Of a DNA stretch of 64,000 bases, positions 51,832-61,054 are shown in pieces. The position numbers and the translations under genes were made by a program. The first letter of the stretch is position 1, and each line of letters starts with the position of its first letter. The stretch covers positions 310,001 to 374,000 of the forward strand of contig NZ_BNJJ01000002.1 of assembly GCF_016587435.1 (NCBI RefSeq), in the 5' to 3' direction. Source of the stretch: Dictyobacter formicarum (GTDB lineage: Bacteria; Chloroflexota; Ktedonobacteria; Ktedonobacterales; Ktedonobacteraceae). The notes under the pieces are model-generated. The model was not told the DNA's origin and did not search any database. It saw only the letters and a program-made list of their open reading frames with translations.

Positions 51832-53340
51832 ATGGATAATAATGTACTGAAGGCTTCACTGCTTTCGCCGATGCTAGATCCAGAGTCCGGAGTTGCGTTG
51901 TATCGGCAGCTATATGAGACAATGCGGCAGGCGATATTGGCAGGTACGTTACCAGGGGGTGTTAAGTTGCCCTCGACACGTACACTGGCACAAACACTAG
52001 GTATTTCGCGAGCTACGGTTATCCAGGCTTTTGATCAATTGTTGTCCGAGGGCTATATCTATGGCAAGGTGGGTAGCGGCACCTATGTTGAACAGGTACT
52101 GCCAGATGAGTTGCTACGCCTACCAGACAAGCAAACACGCGGCAAAAAGACAAATGAAATACTTCCACCCCCTGATCCACTTTCTGAGCGTGGCAAGATG
52201 ATTGCTACTTCGGCGGTGGCACCATTTCAGAAATGGGATCAAGTGGTACAACACCAGGCATTTCGCCCTGGGATACCGGCTTTGCATGAGTTTCCTTTTA
52301 AGCTCTGGTCACAGCTAGCGACCAGAAGATGGAAGAATATCCAGCCCGCCGACTTTGGCTATAGCGATCCTGCTGGCTATCGTCCATTGCGGCAAGAGAT
52401 TGCCAGATATCTACAGGTGGCTCGTGGGGTTCACTGTACTGAAGAACAGATCATTATTATGGCTGGCTCACAACAGGCTCTGCATCTGGCTGTACAGCTC
52501 TTGATTGATACAGGAGATGAGGTGTGGATTGAAGATCCATGCTACATGGGAGCACGAGGAGCCTTAGTGAGCGGTGGGGCACAATTGATACCGGTCCCAA
52601 TTGATGACGAGGGACTGGATGTGACACAGGGGATCGCCAGGAGTCCTCGGGCACGCATGGCCTATGTGACACCTTCGCACCAGTTCCCTGTTGGGACGGT
52701 GATGAGTCTGTCGCGTCGCCTGGCCTTATTGCGCTGGGCATCTCAGACCACAAGCTGGATTCTCGAAGACGATTATGATAGTGAATATCGCTATGCTGGA
52801 CATCCCCTGGCCTCCTTACAGGGGCTTGACCAGGCAGGCCGCGTTATCTATATCGGCACATTCAGCAAAGTCCTCTTCCCTGCCCTGCGCCTCGGCTATC
52901 TGGTATCCCCACCCGAACTCATTGATGCCTTCAGGGCCGCCCGCGCCGCCGCCGACCGCCACGCCCATATGCTCGATCAGATGGTGCTGACTGACTTCAT
53001 GGCTCAAGAACATTTTGCCCGCCATCTGCGTCGCATGCGCTCCCTTTATGAGGAACGCCAGGCCATCCTGCTTGAAGTCGCCCACAAAGAGCTTGAAGGC
53101 CGAATATCCATCAAAGCCGCCTCCGCTGGCATGAACCTGCTCGCCCACCTGCCCAAAGATCTTCAGGATACGACCGTCGCCCAACAGGCTGCTTATTATG
53201 GGGTCGCCGTCACCCCTATCTCAAAATACTACATCCAATATCCTCCTCTCAACGCCCTCCTCCTCGGCTATGCCGCCTACAACCAGCAAGAGATCCACCA
53301 CGGCATTCAAAATCTCGCTCGCGCCCTGCTACTCAGTTAA
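51832..53340 (+). CDS. MocR-type GntR/aminotransferase regulator
   Basis: The 502-residue protein has an N-terminal GntR winged helix (YRQLYETMRQAILAGTLPGG, LPSTRTLAQTLGISRATVIQ) and a C-terminal PLP-binding aminotransferase-fold domain. The PLP lysine is in GTFSKVLFPALRLGY, and DDYDSEYRY carries the cofactor Asp. MocR proteins sense PLP or amino-acid derivatives and control vitamin B6, GABA or aminosugar genes. It is divergent from the SIS-domain gene. The last third (about 52880-53340) is strikingly more GC-rich and uses different codons from the first two thirds, suggesting a mosaic gene. The start could also be TTG 51829. Confidence 0.9.
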   Translation: MDNNVLKASLLSPMLDPESGVALYRQLYETMRQAILAGTLPGGVKLPSTRTLAQTLGISRATVIQAFDQLLSEGYIYGKVGSGTYVEQVLPDELLRLPDKQTRGKKTNEILPPPDPLSERGKMIATSAVAPFQKWDQVVQHQAFRPGIPALHEFPFKLWSQLATRRWKNIQPADFGYSDPAGYRPLRQEIARYLQVARGVHCTEEQIIIMAGSQQALHLAVQLLIDTGDEVWIEDPCYMGARGALVSGGAQLIPVPIDDEGLDVTQGIARSPRARMAYVTPSHQFPVGTVMSLSRRLALLRWASQTTSWILEDDYDSEYRYAGHPLASLQGLDQAGRVIYIGTFSKVLFPALRLGYLVSPPELIDAFRAARAAADRHAHMLDQMVLTDFMAQEHFARHLRRMRSLYEERQAILLEVAHKELEGRISIKAASAGMNLLAHLPKDLQDTTVAQQAAYYGVAVTPISKYYIQYPPLNALLLGYAAYNQQEIHHGIQNLARALLLS

Positions 53341-53466
53341 CTGAAAGGCCGTGTAGACAGGCTGAGCTGACGTTATGTGTAGCCAGCGCTCATGGAGTAC
53401 ATAGCTAATGGATGTAAGCCAGGTCGCTTTATCTGACAAACAAAGCAGAAACATCAACGGCTGGGA

Positions 53467-53711
53467 TTATAGTTGTGTGTCTGCCTTTTGTACTGAGGGT
53501 AAGCGTACGTCAATGGTGGTGCCTTGCTGGTGATGGCTGTCGATGTGGAGGATGCCAGCCATTTTTTGACGCGTTCTTGCATGGAGAGGACTCCGAGATG
53601 TCCTGGAAAGAGTTGATCAGGATTGAAGCCCTTGCCGTTGTCGTGGATTTGCAGGTGGACATAGCCATTATGTTGCTCTAGCAAGATGGTGGCCTGCCTG
53701 ACCTTCCGCGA
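53467..53711 (-). pseudogene. C-terminal remnant of a NarL-type sensor histidine kinase
   Basis: On the minus strand, ATILLEQHNGYVHLQIHDNG and KGFNPDQLFPGHLGVLSMQE show the G1 and G2 boxes of a HATPase domain of the HPK7 (NarX/DesK-like) type. In the A6 run at 53572-53577 the frame breaks; after a one-base shift it continues MAGILHIDSHHQQGTTIDVR and LPS..., ending at 53467. This is the expected last strand of the domain. The dimerisation domain and all sensor domains are missing, so only ~80 residues of a kinase remain. Confidence 0.7.
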
Positions 53712-53747
53712 AGCCCATGAGGAAGGACGAGGAAAAGGTTAAAGCAG

Positions 53748-54017
53748 TTATGGTTCGACATCGACGGTAAATCCCTTGGATTTGAGGCCAGCTGCCAGGC
53801 CAAAGAGCCGTGAGTCTCCACGTACCACCCACAGTAGCTCTGGCTGCCTGGCCTTGTTCTCACTCTGTTCCCATTCGCATTCATATGTGCCATTCCATTG
53901 GCGGTGCTGTACCCTGCCCTGATATTGCCATGCATTGGCCATTGGCCGCCGATTATTAAAGCCAAAACCTGAACCTTCAACGCTGGCGAAATCTTTGCTT
54001 TTAAAAATAACTTTCAT
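53748..54017 (-). CDS. Hypothetical protein
   Basis: An 89-residue soluble protein of unknown family, rich in Asn, Gln and aromatic residues (GFNNRRPMANAWQYQGRVQ, WNGTYECEWEQSENKARQ). No TM helix or known motif. AGAGGAG lies just before the ATG at 54017, supporting translation. It is next to a kinase remnant, so it may belong to a degraded region, but the reading frame itself is intact. Confidence 0.55.
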   Translation of the reverse strand: MKVIFKSKDFASVEGSGFGFNNRRPMANAWQYQGRVQHRQWNGTYECEWEQSENKARQPELLWVVRGDSRLFGLAAGLKSKGFTVDVEP

Positions 54018-54301
54018 TTTTGCTCCTCTTGAACATCACTTTATCACCTGATCACGCACGCTGGCAGACCATCCTGTAGTATACAACTCTCTCAATATAT
54101 CAGCATAGTTCTTCCACCAATACCCAATTGTTAAACAAACTAATTTCTGATATATCTACGAAAATCGAAACAAAATAAAAAAAAGGAACGTATCATTAAA
54201 CGTATACAGACATACAGAAGCTATGAATGATATCTGGTTTCTGTATATATCTACGTTCCAATCGATTTATGCTTATTTACCATAGATAAGAGAGAGAATT
54301 C

Positions 54302-54988
54302 ATGTCAACACTTGTGTTCTGGATTGATGTCGATAATACTTTGCTTGATAACGATAGCATTAAAGAAGAGCAGAATCAAGTTCTGCTGGTGGAACTGGGA
54401 CCATCCTTGACGGAGCGCTATTGGAACCTCTATGAAGAGGTACGAAAAGAACGTGGTGTCGTAGATATTCCTTTGACACTGCAGCGTTTCCGTGAACGTT
54501 CTTCTCAAGCTGAGTTAGATGGGCAAACTTTCCAGCATGTGGCTTCCATGTTTGAGAATTTTCCTTTTCAAAAGGCTTTATTTCCTGAGGTCTTTGAAAC
54601 TTTACAGTATTTAAATAGTATCGGCACCGTCGTGATCGTCTCTGATGGAGACCTCGATTATCAGGCCGACAAAATTTTTAATAGTGCTCTGGCCGAGGCG
54701 GTCAATGGTCGTGTCCTGCTCTTTGTGCATAAACAGGAGCACATTGAGGAGATTAAACAGCGCTACCCCGGCGATCACTATGTTATCATTGATGATAAAC
54801 CCAAAATTTTGTTTGATGTTCAGCAAGTTATGAAAGACCACATTACCACGGTCTTTGTAAAACAGGGGAAGTATGCAAAAGAAGCTTTCCCGGACAATTA
54901 TGTTCCCGACATTGTCGTTGAGCATATTGCTGATCTCAAAAACGTGCCGGTAGAACAGTTCTGGGGCCAGGGGAAAACTTCACACTAG
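54302..54988 (+). CDS. HAD-superfamily hydrolase
   Basis: The 228-residue protein has the HAD motif I WIDVDNTLLDNDS with both Asp residues, motif II VIVSDGDLDYQ and the motif III/IV region YVIIDDKPKILFD. HAD enzymes dephosphorylate small metabolites through an Asp-phosphate intermediate. The insert at about 70-110 is helical (cap type 1-like). AGAGAG precedes ATG 54302. It stands alone; the substrate is unknown. Confidence 0.85.
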   Translation: MSTLVFWIDVDNTLLDNDSIKEEQNQVLLVELGPSLTERYWNLYEEVRKERGVVDIPLTLQRFRERSSQAELDGQTFQHVASMFENFPFQKALFPEVFETLQYLNSIGTVVIVSDGDLDYQADKIFNSALAEAVNGRVLLFVHKQEHIEEIKQRYPGDHYVIIDDKPKILFDVQQVMKDHITTVFVKQGKYAKEAFPDNYVPDIVVEHIADLKNVPVEQFWGQGKTSH

Positions 54989-54993
54989 AGCGC

Positions 54994-55033
54994 GATTTTA
55001 TCTCTGGTGTTATGATTTTATCTCTGGTGTTAT
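54994..55033 (+). repeat. Two 20-bp tandem repeats
   Basis: GATTTTATCTCTGGTGTTAT occurs at 54994-55013 and again at 55014-55033, just after the HAD gene. The second copy forms TATAAT with the next base. Confidence 0.8.
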
Positions 55034-55049
55034 AATGCACTAAAATGGT

Positions 55050-55099
55050 AGGGATAAGCCAGCTTGATTACGCATCATCAGCTGTCCTTATCCCTTTTA
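55050..55099 (+). terminator. Terminator after the HAD gene
   Basis: The stem GGGATAAG/CTTATCCC with inner CAGCT/AGCTG and a trailing TTTTAT. Confidence 0.65.
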
Positions 55100-55230
55100 T
55101 ATATTAATTCAATATATCTAGCGCTATGTACTGCAGTGCTTTCTTGCCAGCCATGCTATAGTAACTGCAAAAGAAAAGCATCTATTATCTCTATATTTAG
55201 AGTATCCGCTACCACGTTTAAGGAGCGTAT

Positions 55231-55716
55231 ATGGATAAATATTCCTCTCTGTACCTGGCGCTAAAAAAAGAAACGCTTTCTACTCTTTTCGAGGATATTT
55301 CACAGCGCCCCAATATAGAAGCATGTGGGGTGCTTTTAGGTGAGATCGATGCGGATGGCAATTGGCATGTCGATCGAACCTATCCGTTGCAGAATACAGC
55401 GGCTTCACCTGTGTACTTTGAGTTCGCTCCAGATGAACTGCTTCAGACGGAACTTCTCTATCCGGATCAAATTATTGGTGTCTATCATAGCCATCCAACT
55501 GGCTTCCCCATGGCCAGCGCTACAGATTGCGAGAATATGCAACGTGTTAATCAGGACCAACATATCCCATGGGCATGGATCATTATTAAAGGTCCTTTTG
55601 ATGAGGCCTCGCTCCATGCAATGAATGGAGAGGTCTCTCCCACATCCCTGATTGCCTATCACCATTTTGAGAATAACGGACTAAACATTATTCCTATCGC
55701 CATTCAAACGTCTTAA
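55231..55716 (+). CDS. JAMM/MPN-domain metalloprotease-like protein
   Basis: The 161-residue protein has the JAMM zinc site: a Glu in IEACGVLLGE, then HSHPTGFPMASATD matching HxHx7SxxD. Bacterial M67-family proteins cleave ubiquitin-like modifiers or C-terminal tails of sulphur-carrier proteins, and some act in cysteine or siderophore pathways. No ThiS/MoaD or E1-like gene is nearby in this window, so the substrate is unclear. AAGGAG lies ahead of ATG 55231. All metal-binding residues are present. Confidence 0.88.
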   Translation: MDKYSSLYLALKKETLSTLFEDISQRPNIEACGVLLGEIDADGNWHVDRTYPLQNTAASPVYFEFAPDELLQTELLYPDQIIGVYHSHPTGFPMASATDCENMQRVNQDQHIPWAWIIIKGPFDEASLHAMNGEVSPTSLIAYHHFENNGLNIIPIAIQTS

Positions 55717-56124
55717 TGCATTAAGCAGAATGTTAAAAACGCGATGCCATTCATTTGGATGAGCGTAGCCGCCTGGGAAGCTATCATCTTTCCTGGAAAT
55801 TGAGCAATTCCAACGGAAGAGCTCTGGCGACGCAACGAGCCGCGCTCAAACGGCCTTTCCAAAGGCTTTTTAAAGCATGCTGTAATTGTTAGCGAATTGG
55901 TTATAAGTCTAGCCACACCTTCATAAATACGTTATAATCAGGATCCGAAGAGTGTGCACGAGATGGACTATCTCCACAGCACACATCATCTGCACAAGCG
56001 GTGGAAGTTGGCAGTTCCCATCAAAGCCGGCCTCCCGCGCGGGATACGACACGAAAGAGCACACAGAAGGAGGCGTGCTTCCTCCCTATGCCTCAAGGCA
56101 GGGGTATCTGCACGATAGAAAAAA
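55717..56124. other. Intergenic region upstream of the zinc-ribbon gene
   Basis: No supported coding frame. A small palindrome GCCTTTCCAAAGGC with TTTTT after it lies at about 55853-55871 and could be a terminator for the JAMM gene. A TATAAT occurs at about 55932. The last 150 bases are GC-rich with several short inverted repeats (for example TGCCTCAAGGCA at 56090-56101) ahead of the next gene. Confidence 0.45.
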
Positions 56125-57288
56125 ATGAAATGTCCAGGCTGTGGGAATGAGTTACAATCCACTGGGAAGGTCTGTGAACGTTGTGGAACCCTATTCGGTC
56201 CTCTGAACAATCCAACGACGTCTAATATGTATTCCTCGTCGTCAAAAAATGATCAGTCATTACAGCATGCTCACGTAATCTATCCTTCTTCCCAATCCCG
56301 ACCTCCCCAGTTCAGTATGCCAACACAGGGAAATTTTGCTGGACCAGTTCCGGCGCTTCCAGCAACGCCAGCGTTTGATCCAGCTTATGCGGCAAATAGT
56401 GTTCCCAGTAGTTTCCATCACGAGGCAACTGAAGCTATCATCCTCCCTTCCAGAAATAGCCAGGGACTTTCTAATCCACGCGGCCCCTATCCACAAACAC
56501 CCATTTATGAATCATTTCAACATTCAAGCTATGTAGCTCCCTCCAGCAGTCAGTTCTCTGCACCAAAATCGCGCAGAGGACCTTCGCATTCAGCAATTCT
56601 TATTGCATGTATTTGTCTGGTGCTGGTCGTTATAGGTGCTGTTGGCCTTTCTACAATTTATGTGACCAGCCAGAATAATCGGCAAAGAGCAACACAGAAG
56701 TCCCTTCCAACGCATAAAACTACATTAGCAGTACCTACCTCTACCACTGCTCCGGTATCCCCGGCAGGAGGGGCAACAGCTACGCCACTATCTGTTCCAA
56801 CAACAGTACCAGAGGCTGGCTTTACATGGTGCGGTAGCCAGTGTGCTCCAGATGGCTTTATAGATCAGTTTCCGGTGGGCTGGCAGGCTAGCGCCCTTCC
56901 CAATGTTACTGGCGCTCAATTTGTCAATCCACAACAACCTGATCAAATTGCTGCTTTCAAGCGCTTGGATAATCCAACGGCGGCTGCAGATCAGCTATTG
57001 GCCGCTGAAATTCAAACTATGTATGCCAGTAAACCTGGCTATGAGGCTCCTCAGCCACCTACTGGTCAGGCGGCAACCATTGGAGGCGAAACCTGGTCAA
57101 CTGCGGCTATTGCCTATATGAACGATAATCAAACAAAGGAACATGTTATTATCTGTGTGACTGTTCATCAAGGGAAAACATTTGTGTTGGAATTTCAGGC
57201 ACCGGATGCTCAATTTGCACAAGTAAGTACTGCGTATTACAATATCATGATTGGTAAGTTCCAATTTACACAAACCGGGACACCATAA
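56125..57288 (+). CDS. Zinc-ribbon membrane protein
   Basis: The 387-residue protein begins with a four-cysteine zinc ribbon (KCPGCGNEL...KVCERCGTLFG). A long disordered Ser/Pro/Gln-rich segment at about 30-150 leads to a TM helix (SAILIACICLVLVVIGAVGL) at about 155-177 and a Thr/Pro linker. An outer domain at about 230-385 has two nearby cysteines (WCGSQCAPDG). The outer part has a PsbP/LpqN-like beta pattern (GWQASALPNVTGAQFVNP) that may bind a small molecule or lipid. No exact family is named. The next gene starts 12 bases later, suggesting an operon with the spermidine-synthase-like protein. Confidence 0.65.
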   Translation: MKCPGCGNELQSTGKVCERCGTLFGPLNNPTTSNMYSSSSKNDQSLQHAHVIYPSSQSRPPQFSMPTQGNFAGPVPALPATPAFDPAYAANSVPSSFHHEATEAIILPSRNSQGLSNPRGPYPQTPIYESFQHSSYVAPSSSQFSAPKSRRGPSHSAILIACICLVLVVIGAVGLSTIYVTSQNNRQRATQKSLPTHKTTLAVPTSTTAPVSPAGGATATPLSVPTTVPEAGFTWCGSQCAPDGFIDQFPVGWQASALPNVTGAQFVNPQQPDQIAAFKRLDNPTAAADQLLAAEIQTMYASKPGYEAPQPPTGQAATIGGETWSTAAIAYMNDNQTKEHVIICVTVHQGKTFVLEFQAPDAQFAQVSTAYYNIMIGKFQFTQTGTP

Positions 57289-57300
57289 TCGGAGGAAAAG

Positions 57301-58833
57301 TTGAAATACTTTCTGAGCGGACTGGTGTTCGTAAGTGGCATGACAAGTTTAGCTCTTGAGATGTGCGCATCACGTCTCCTGGGGGCCTATTTTGGTACCT
57401 CGCTTTTTATTTGGGGCAATCTCATCGGTCTGATTCTGCTTTACCTGATGGTGGGTTACTTTTTGGGAGGGCGCGTTGCTGATCGCTATCCTCATACACA
57501 TGTGTTGTGTGTGATTACTGCGGCAGCCGCTCTTTCCATCATAATTATTCCCTTCGTATGTCAAAGCATTCTTACCTGGTCTGTCACTGGGCTCGAACAA
57601 GTCTCCGTCGGCATTTTTCTTGGTTCGCTGGTTGGCACGATGTTGCTGTTTGCTATTCCAGTTATTCTGCTTGGACTCGTTTCACCATTTGCAATTCGAC
57701 TGATTACACGTGATGTGAAAAAGAGTGGCCGTATCAGTGGCTCGCTCTATGCCATTTCTACAGTTGGTAGCATTCTGGGAGCTTTTTTACCAGTGCTCTG
57801 GCTGATTCCTACCGTTGGCGTACGGCGCACACTTCTTATCTTTGGAGTTGTTCTATTCGCGGCCTCTCTATGGGGTATTTTCCCTCGCTGGCGTCGCGTT
57901 ACCTCGTTATTACCTTTACCAGCAGTGGCTGTACTGCTGATTGCGGTCCAGATGGTGCAATTGGGTCCATTGAAAGAGATTCCCCATTTGATTTACGAGC
58001 AGGAGTCTTTTTATAACTACATCCAGGTGACGAAAGAGTCCGATGGTACACGCCAACTCATTCTGAATGAGGGGCAGGCGATTCACTCGGTTTATAATCC
58101 AGATAGTACGGCACAACTTACTGGTTGGTACTGGGACTACTTTTTAGCCGCTCCTTATTTTAATCAGGGCTTTAAACCTGATCAATTGAAGCGTGTTGGT
58201 ATTATCGGGCTGGCTGGAGGCACGGTGGCGCGTCAGTTTTCTCAGGTCTATCCGCAGGTTCAAATTGATGGGGCTGAAATCGATCCCGCGATTGTTGACG
58301 TTGGACGACGCTATTTCAATATGAATGAACCCAACCTTCATGTGTATACTCAGGATGGACGAACATTTCTGGCTTCGTCCCATCATACCTACGATGTAGT
58401 GGCCATTGATGCGTTCCAGCAACCCTATATTCCTTTTCAATTTACAACTCGTGAGTTTTTTACGCAGGTTCGTGACCATCTTTCACCCACAGGTGTGGTC
58501 GCCCTTAATACTGGCCATACTGCGCATGACTATCGTCTGGTGCAGGCCTTTGTCAATACGTTGAGTACGGTTTTTCCAAATGTCTATGTTTTCAATGTGC
58601 CGGGTACCATTAATACTGAAATTATGGCCACCATGCAACCAACCTCGCTTGAAACGTTCCGTACGAATCTTTCTCAGTTCCCGGTCGATACAACGCTGGG
58701 ACAACTTGCTAGTGAAGTTCTGCCCGTGGCTACACGTGGTCGCACAGACGGAGGAATAGTCTTTACCGATGACAAAGCACCAATTGAGCAGATTACTGAT
58801 CAGTTGTTGCTTAACTACATTTTGCAACCCTGA
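57301..58833 (+). CDS. Membrane-fused spermidine-synthase-like methyltransferase-fold protein
   Basis: The 510-residue protein has about seven TM helices in its first 215 residues and a C-terminal spermidine synthase-like Rossmann domain: VGIIGLAGGTVARQFSQVYP, then AEIDPAIVDVGRRYFN and VVAIDAFQQPYIPFQFTTRE. The canonical GGGDG loop is GLAGG, and DAFQQPYIP replaces DAYSDPYIP, so catalytic competence as an aminopropyltransferase is doubtful. Such fused proteins are widespread in bacteria and their reaction is unknown. Translation starts at TTG 57301, five bases after GGAGG, the only good ribosome site. It probably shares an operon with the zinc-ribbon gene. Confidence 0.82.
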   Translation: MKYFLSGLVFVSGMTSLALEMCASRLLGAYFGTSLFIWGNLIGLILLYLMVGYFLGGRVADRYPHTHVLCVITAAAALSIIIIPFVCQSILTWSVTGLEQVSVGIFLGSLVGTMLLFAIPVILLGLVSPFAIRLITRDVKKSGRISGSLYAISTVGSILGAFLPVLWLIPTVGVRRTLLIFGVVLFAASLWGIFPRWRRVTSLLPLPAVAVLLIAVQMVQLGPLKEIPHLIYEQESFYNYIQVTKESDGTRQLILNEGQAIHSVYNPDSTAQLTGWYWDYFLAAPYFNQGFKPDQLKRVGIIGLAGGTVARQFSQVYPQVQIDGAEIDPAIVDVGRRYFNMNEPNLHVYTQDGRTFLASSHHTYDVVAIDAFQQPYIPFQFTTREFFTQVRDHLSPTGVVALNTGHTAHDYRLVQAFVNTLSTVFPNVYVFNVPGTINTEIMATMQPTSLETFRTNLSQFPVDTTLGQLASEVLPVATRGRTDGGIVFTDDKAPIEQITDQLLLNYILQP

Positions 58834-60261
<1,428 letters not shown>

Positions 60262-60269
60262 GCTGGTTC

Positions 60270-60325
60270 ATACATTACAGAAGGGGATACACGCATAGCT
60301 TCGTGTATCCCCTTCTGTAATGTAT
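60270..60325. terminator. Bidirectional terminator between purA and rsmG
   Basis: Perfect 24-bp arms (60270-60293, 60302-60325; core AAGGGGATACACG) with an 8-base loop between convergent genes. Confidence 0.85.
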
Positions 60326-60333
60326 TGATAAGT

Positions 60334-61053
60334 TTATGCCAGGGGATTCCTGGTGAGTACGGCCCAGGAACGAGGATATTGTAGGGGACAGACCTTGTAC
60401 TGTTCCCAGCATAACAGTCGCCGGCCATCGTCCAGCCCTTTCAGCGTTACTGGAACGTCGGCTGTCAGGCGTGTCCCAAGCAGGCTGGCAGCTTGCTTCC
60501 CCTGTGCCAGTTCCTCTCCCATCTCCCCTTTCTTTGGCAGAACAATAGCTCCCCCTACGCGACAAAAAGGCGCGCTACATTCAAGTAAGGCTGATAATGA
60601 GGAGACAGCCCGCGCAGTCACCAGGTCAAAGGCCCCACGATAGTTGCGCTGATGGGCGATATCCTCAGCTCTTCCATGGATGATCTTCACGTTCTTTAAC
60701 TGCAAAATGTCAACTATATGCTGCAAGAACGTGATCTTCTTGCCCGTAGCTTCAATCAAGGTGACTCTCCACTCGGGTCGCACGATTTTTAATGGCAGGC
60801 CGGGAAATCCGGGCCCTGTACCAATATCGAGTAGACGTATATCCTTTTGTTGATCGTATGCTTGCAGCAAAGATAATGAATCGAGGAAGTGTTTTATCAA
60901 CACTTCCCCTGGATCTTTGATTGCTGTCAAATTAAACCGCGTATTCCAATCCAGTAGCTCCTGGCGATAGAGCAAAAAGGCCTCCTCAAGTTGTTGAGGA
61001 AGACCCAGTTGCTCTAATCCTGCTTGGAATACGGATAAGAGATCTTCAGACAT
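60334..61053 (-). CDS. rsmG: 16S rRNA (guanine-N7) methyltransferase RsmG
   Basis: The 239-residue protein has the RsmG SAM-binding motif LLDIGTGPGFPGLPLKIV, the upstream WNTRFNLTAI and the later TARAVSSLSALLE. RsmG methylates G527 of 16S rRNA. The ATG lies one base after the stop of the VWA gene (TAAAATG), so it is translated from the same mRNA. Length and motifs are standard. Its position after a VWA/AAA+ pair is probably incidental. Confidence 0.95.
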   Translation of the reverse strand: MSEDLLSVFQAGLEQLGLPQQLEEAFLLYRQELLDWNTRFNLTAIKDPGEVLIKHFLDSLSLLQAYDQQKDIRLLDIGTGPGFPGLPLKIVRPEWRVTLIEATGKKITFLQHIVDILQLKNVKIIHGRAEDIAHQRNYRGAFDLVTARAVSSLSALLECSAPFCRVGGAIVLPKKGEMGEELAQGKQAASLLGTRLTADVPVTLKGLDDGRRLLCWEQYKVCPLQYPRSWAVLTRNPLA

Positions 61054-61054
61054 T

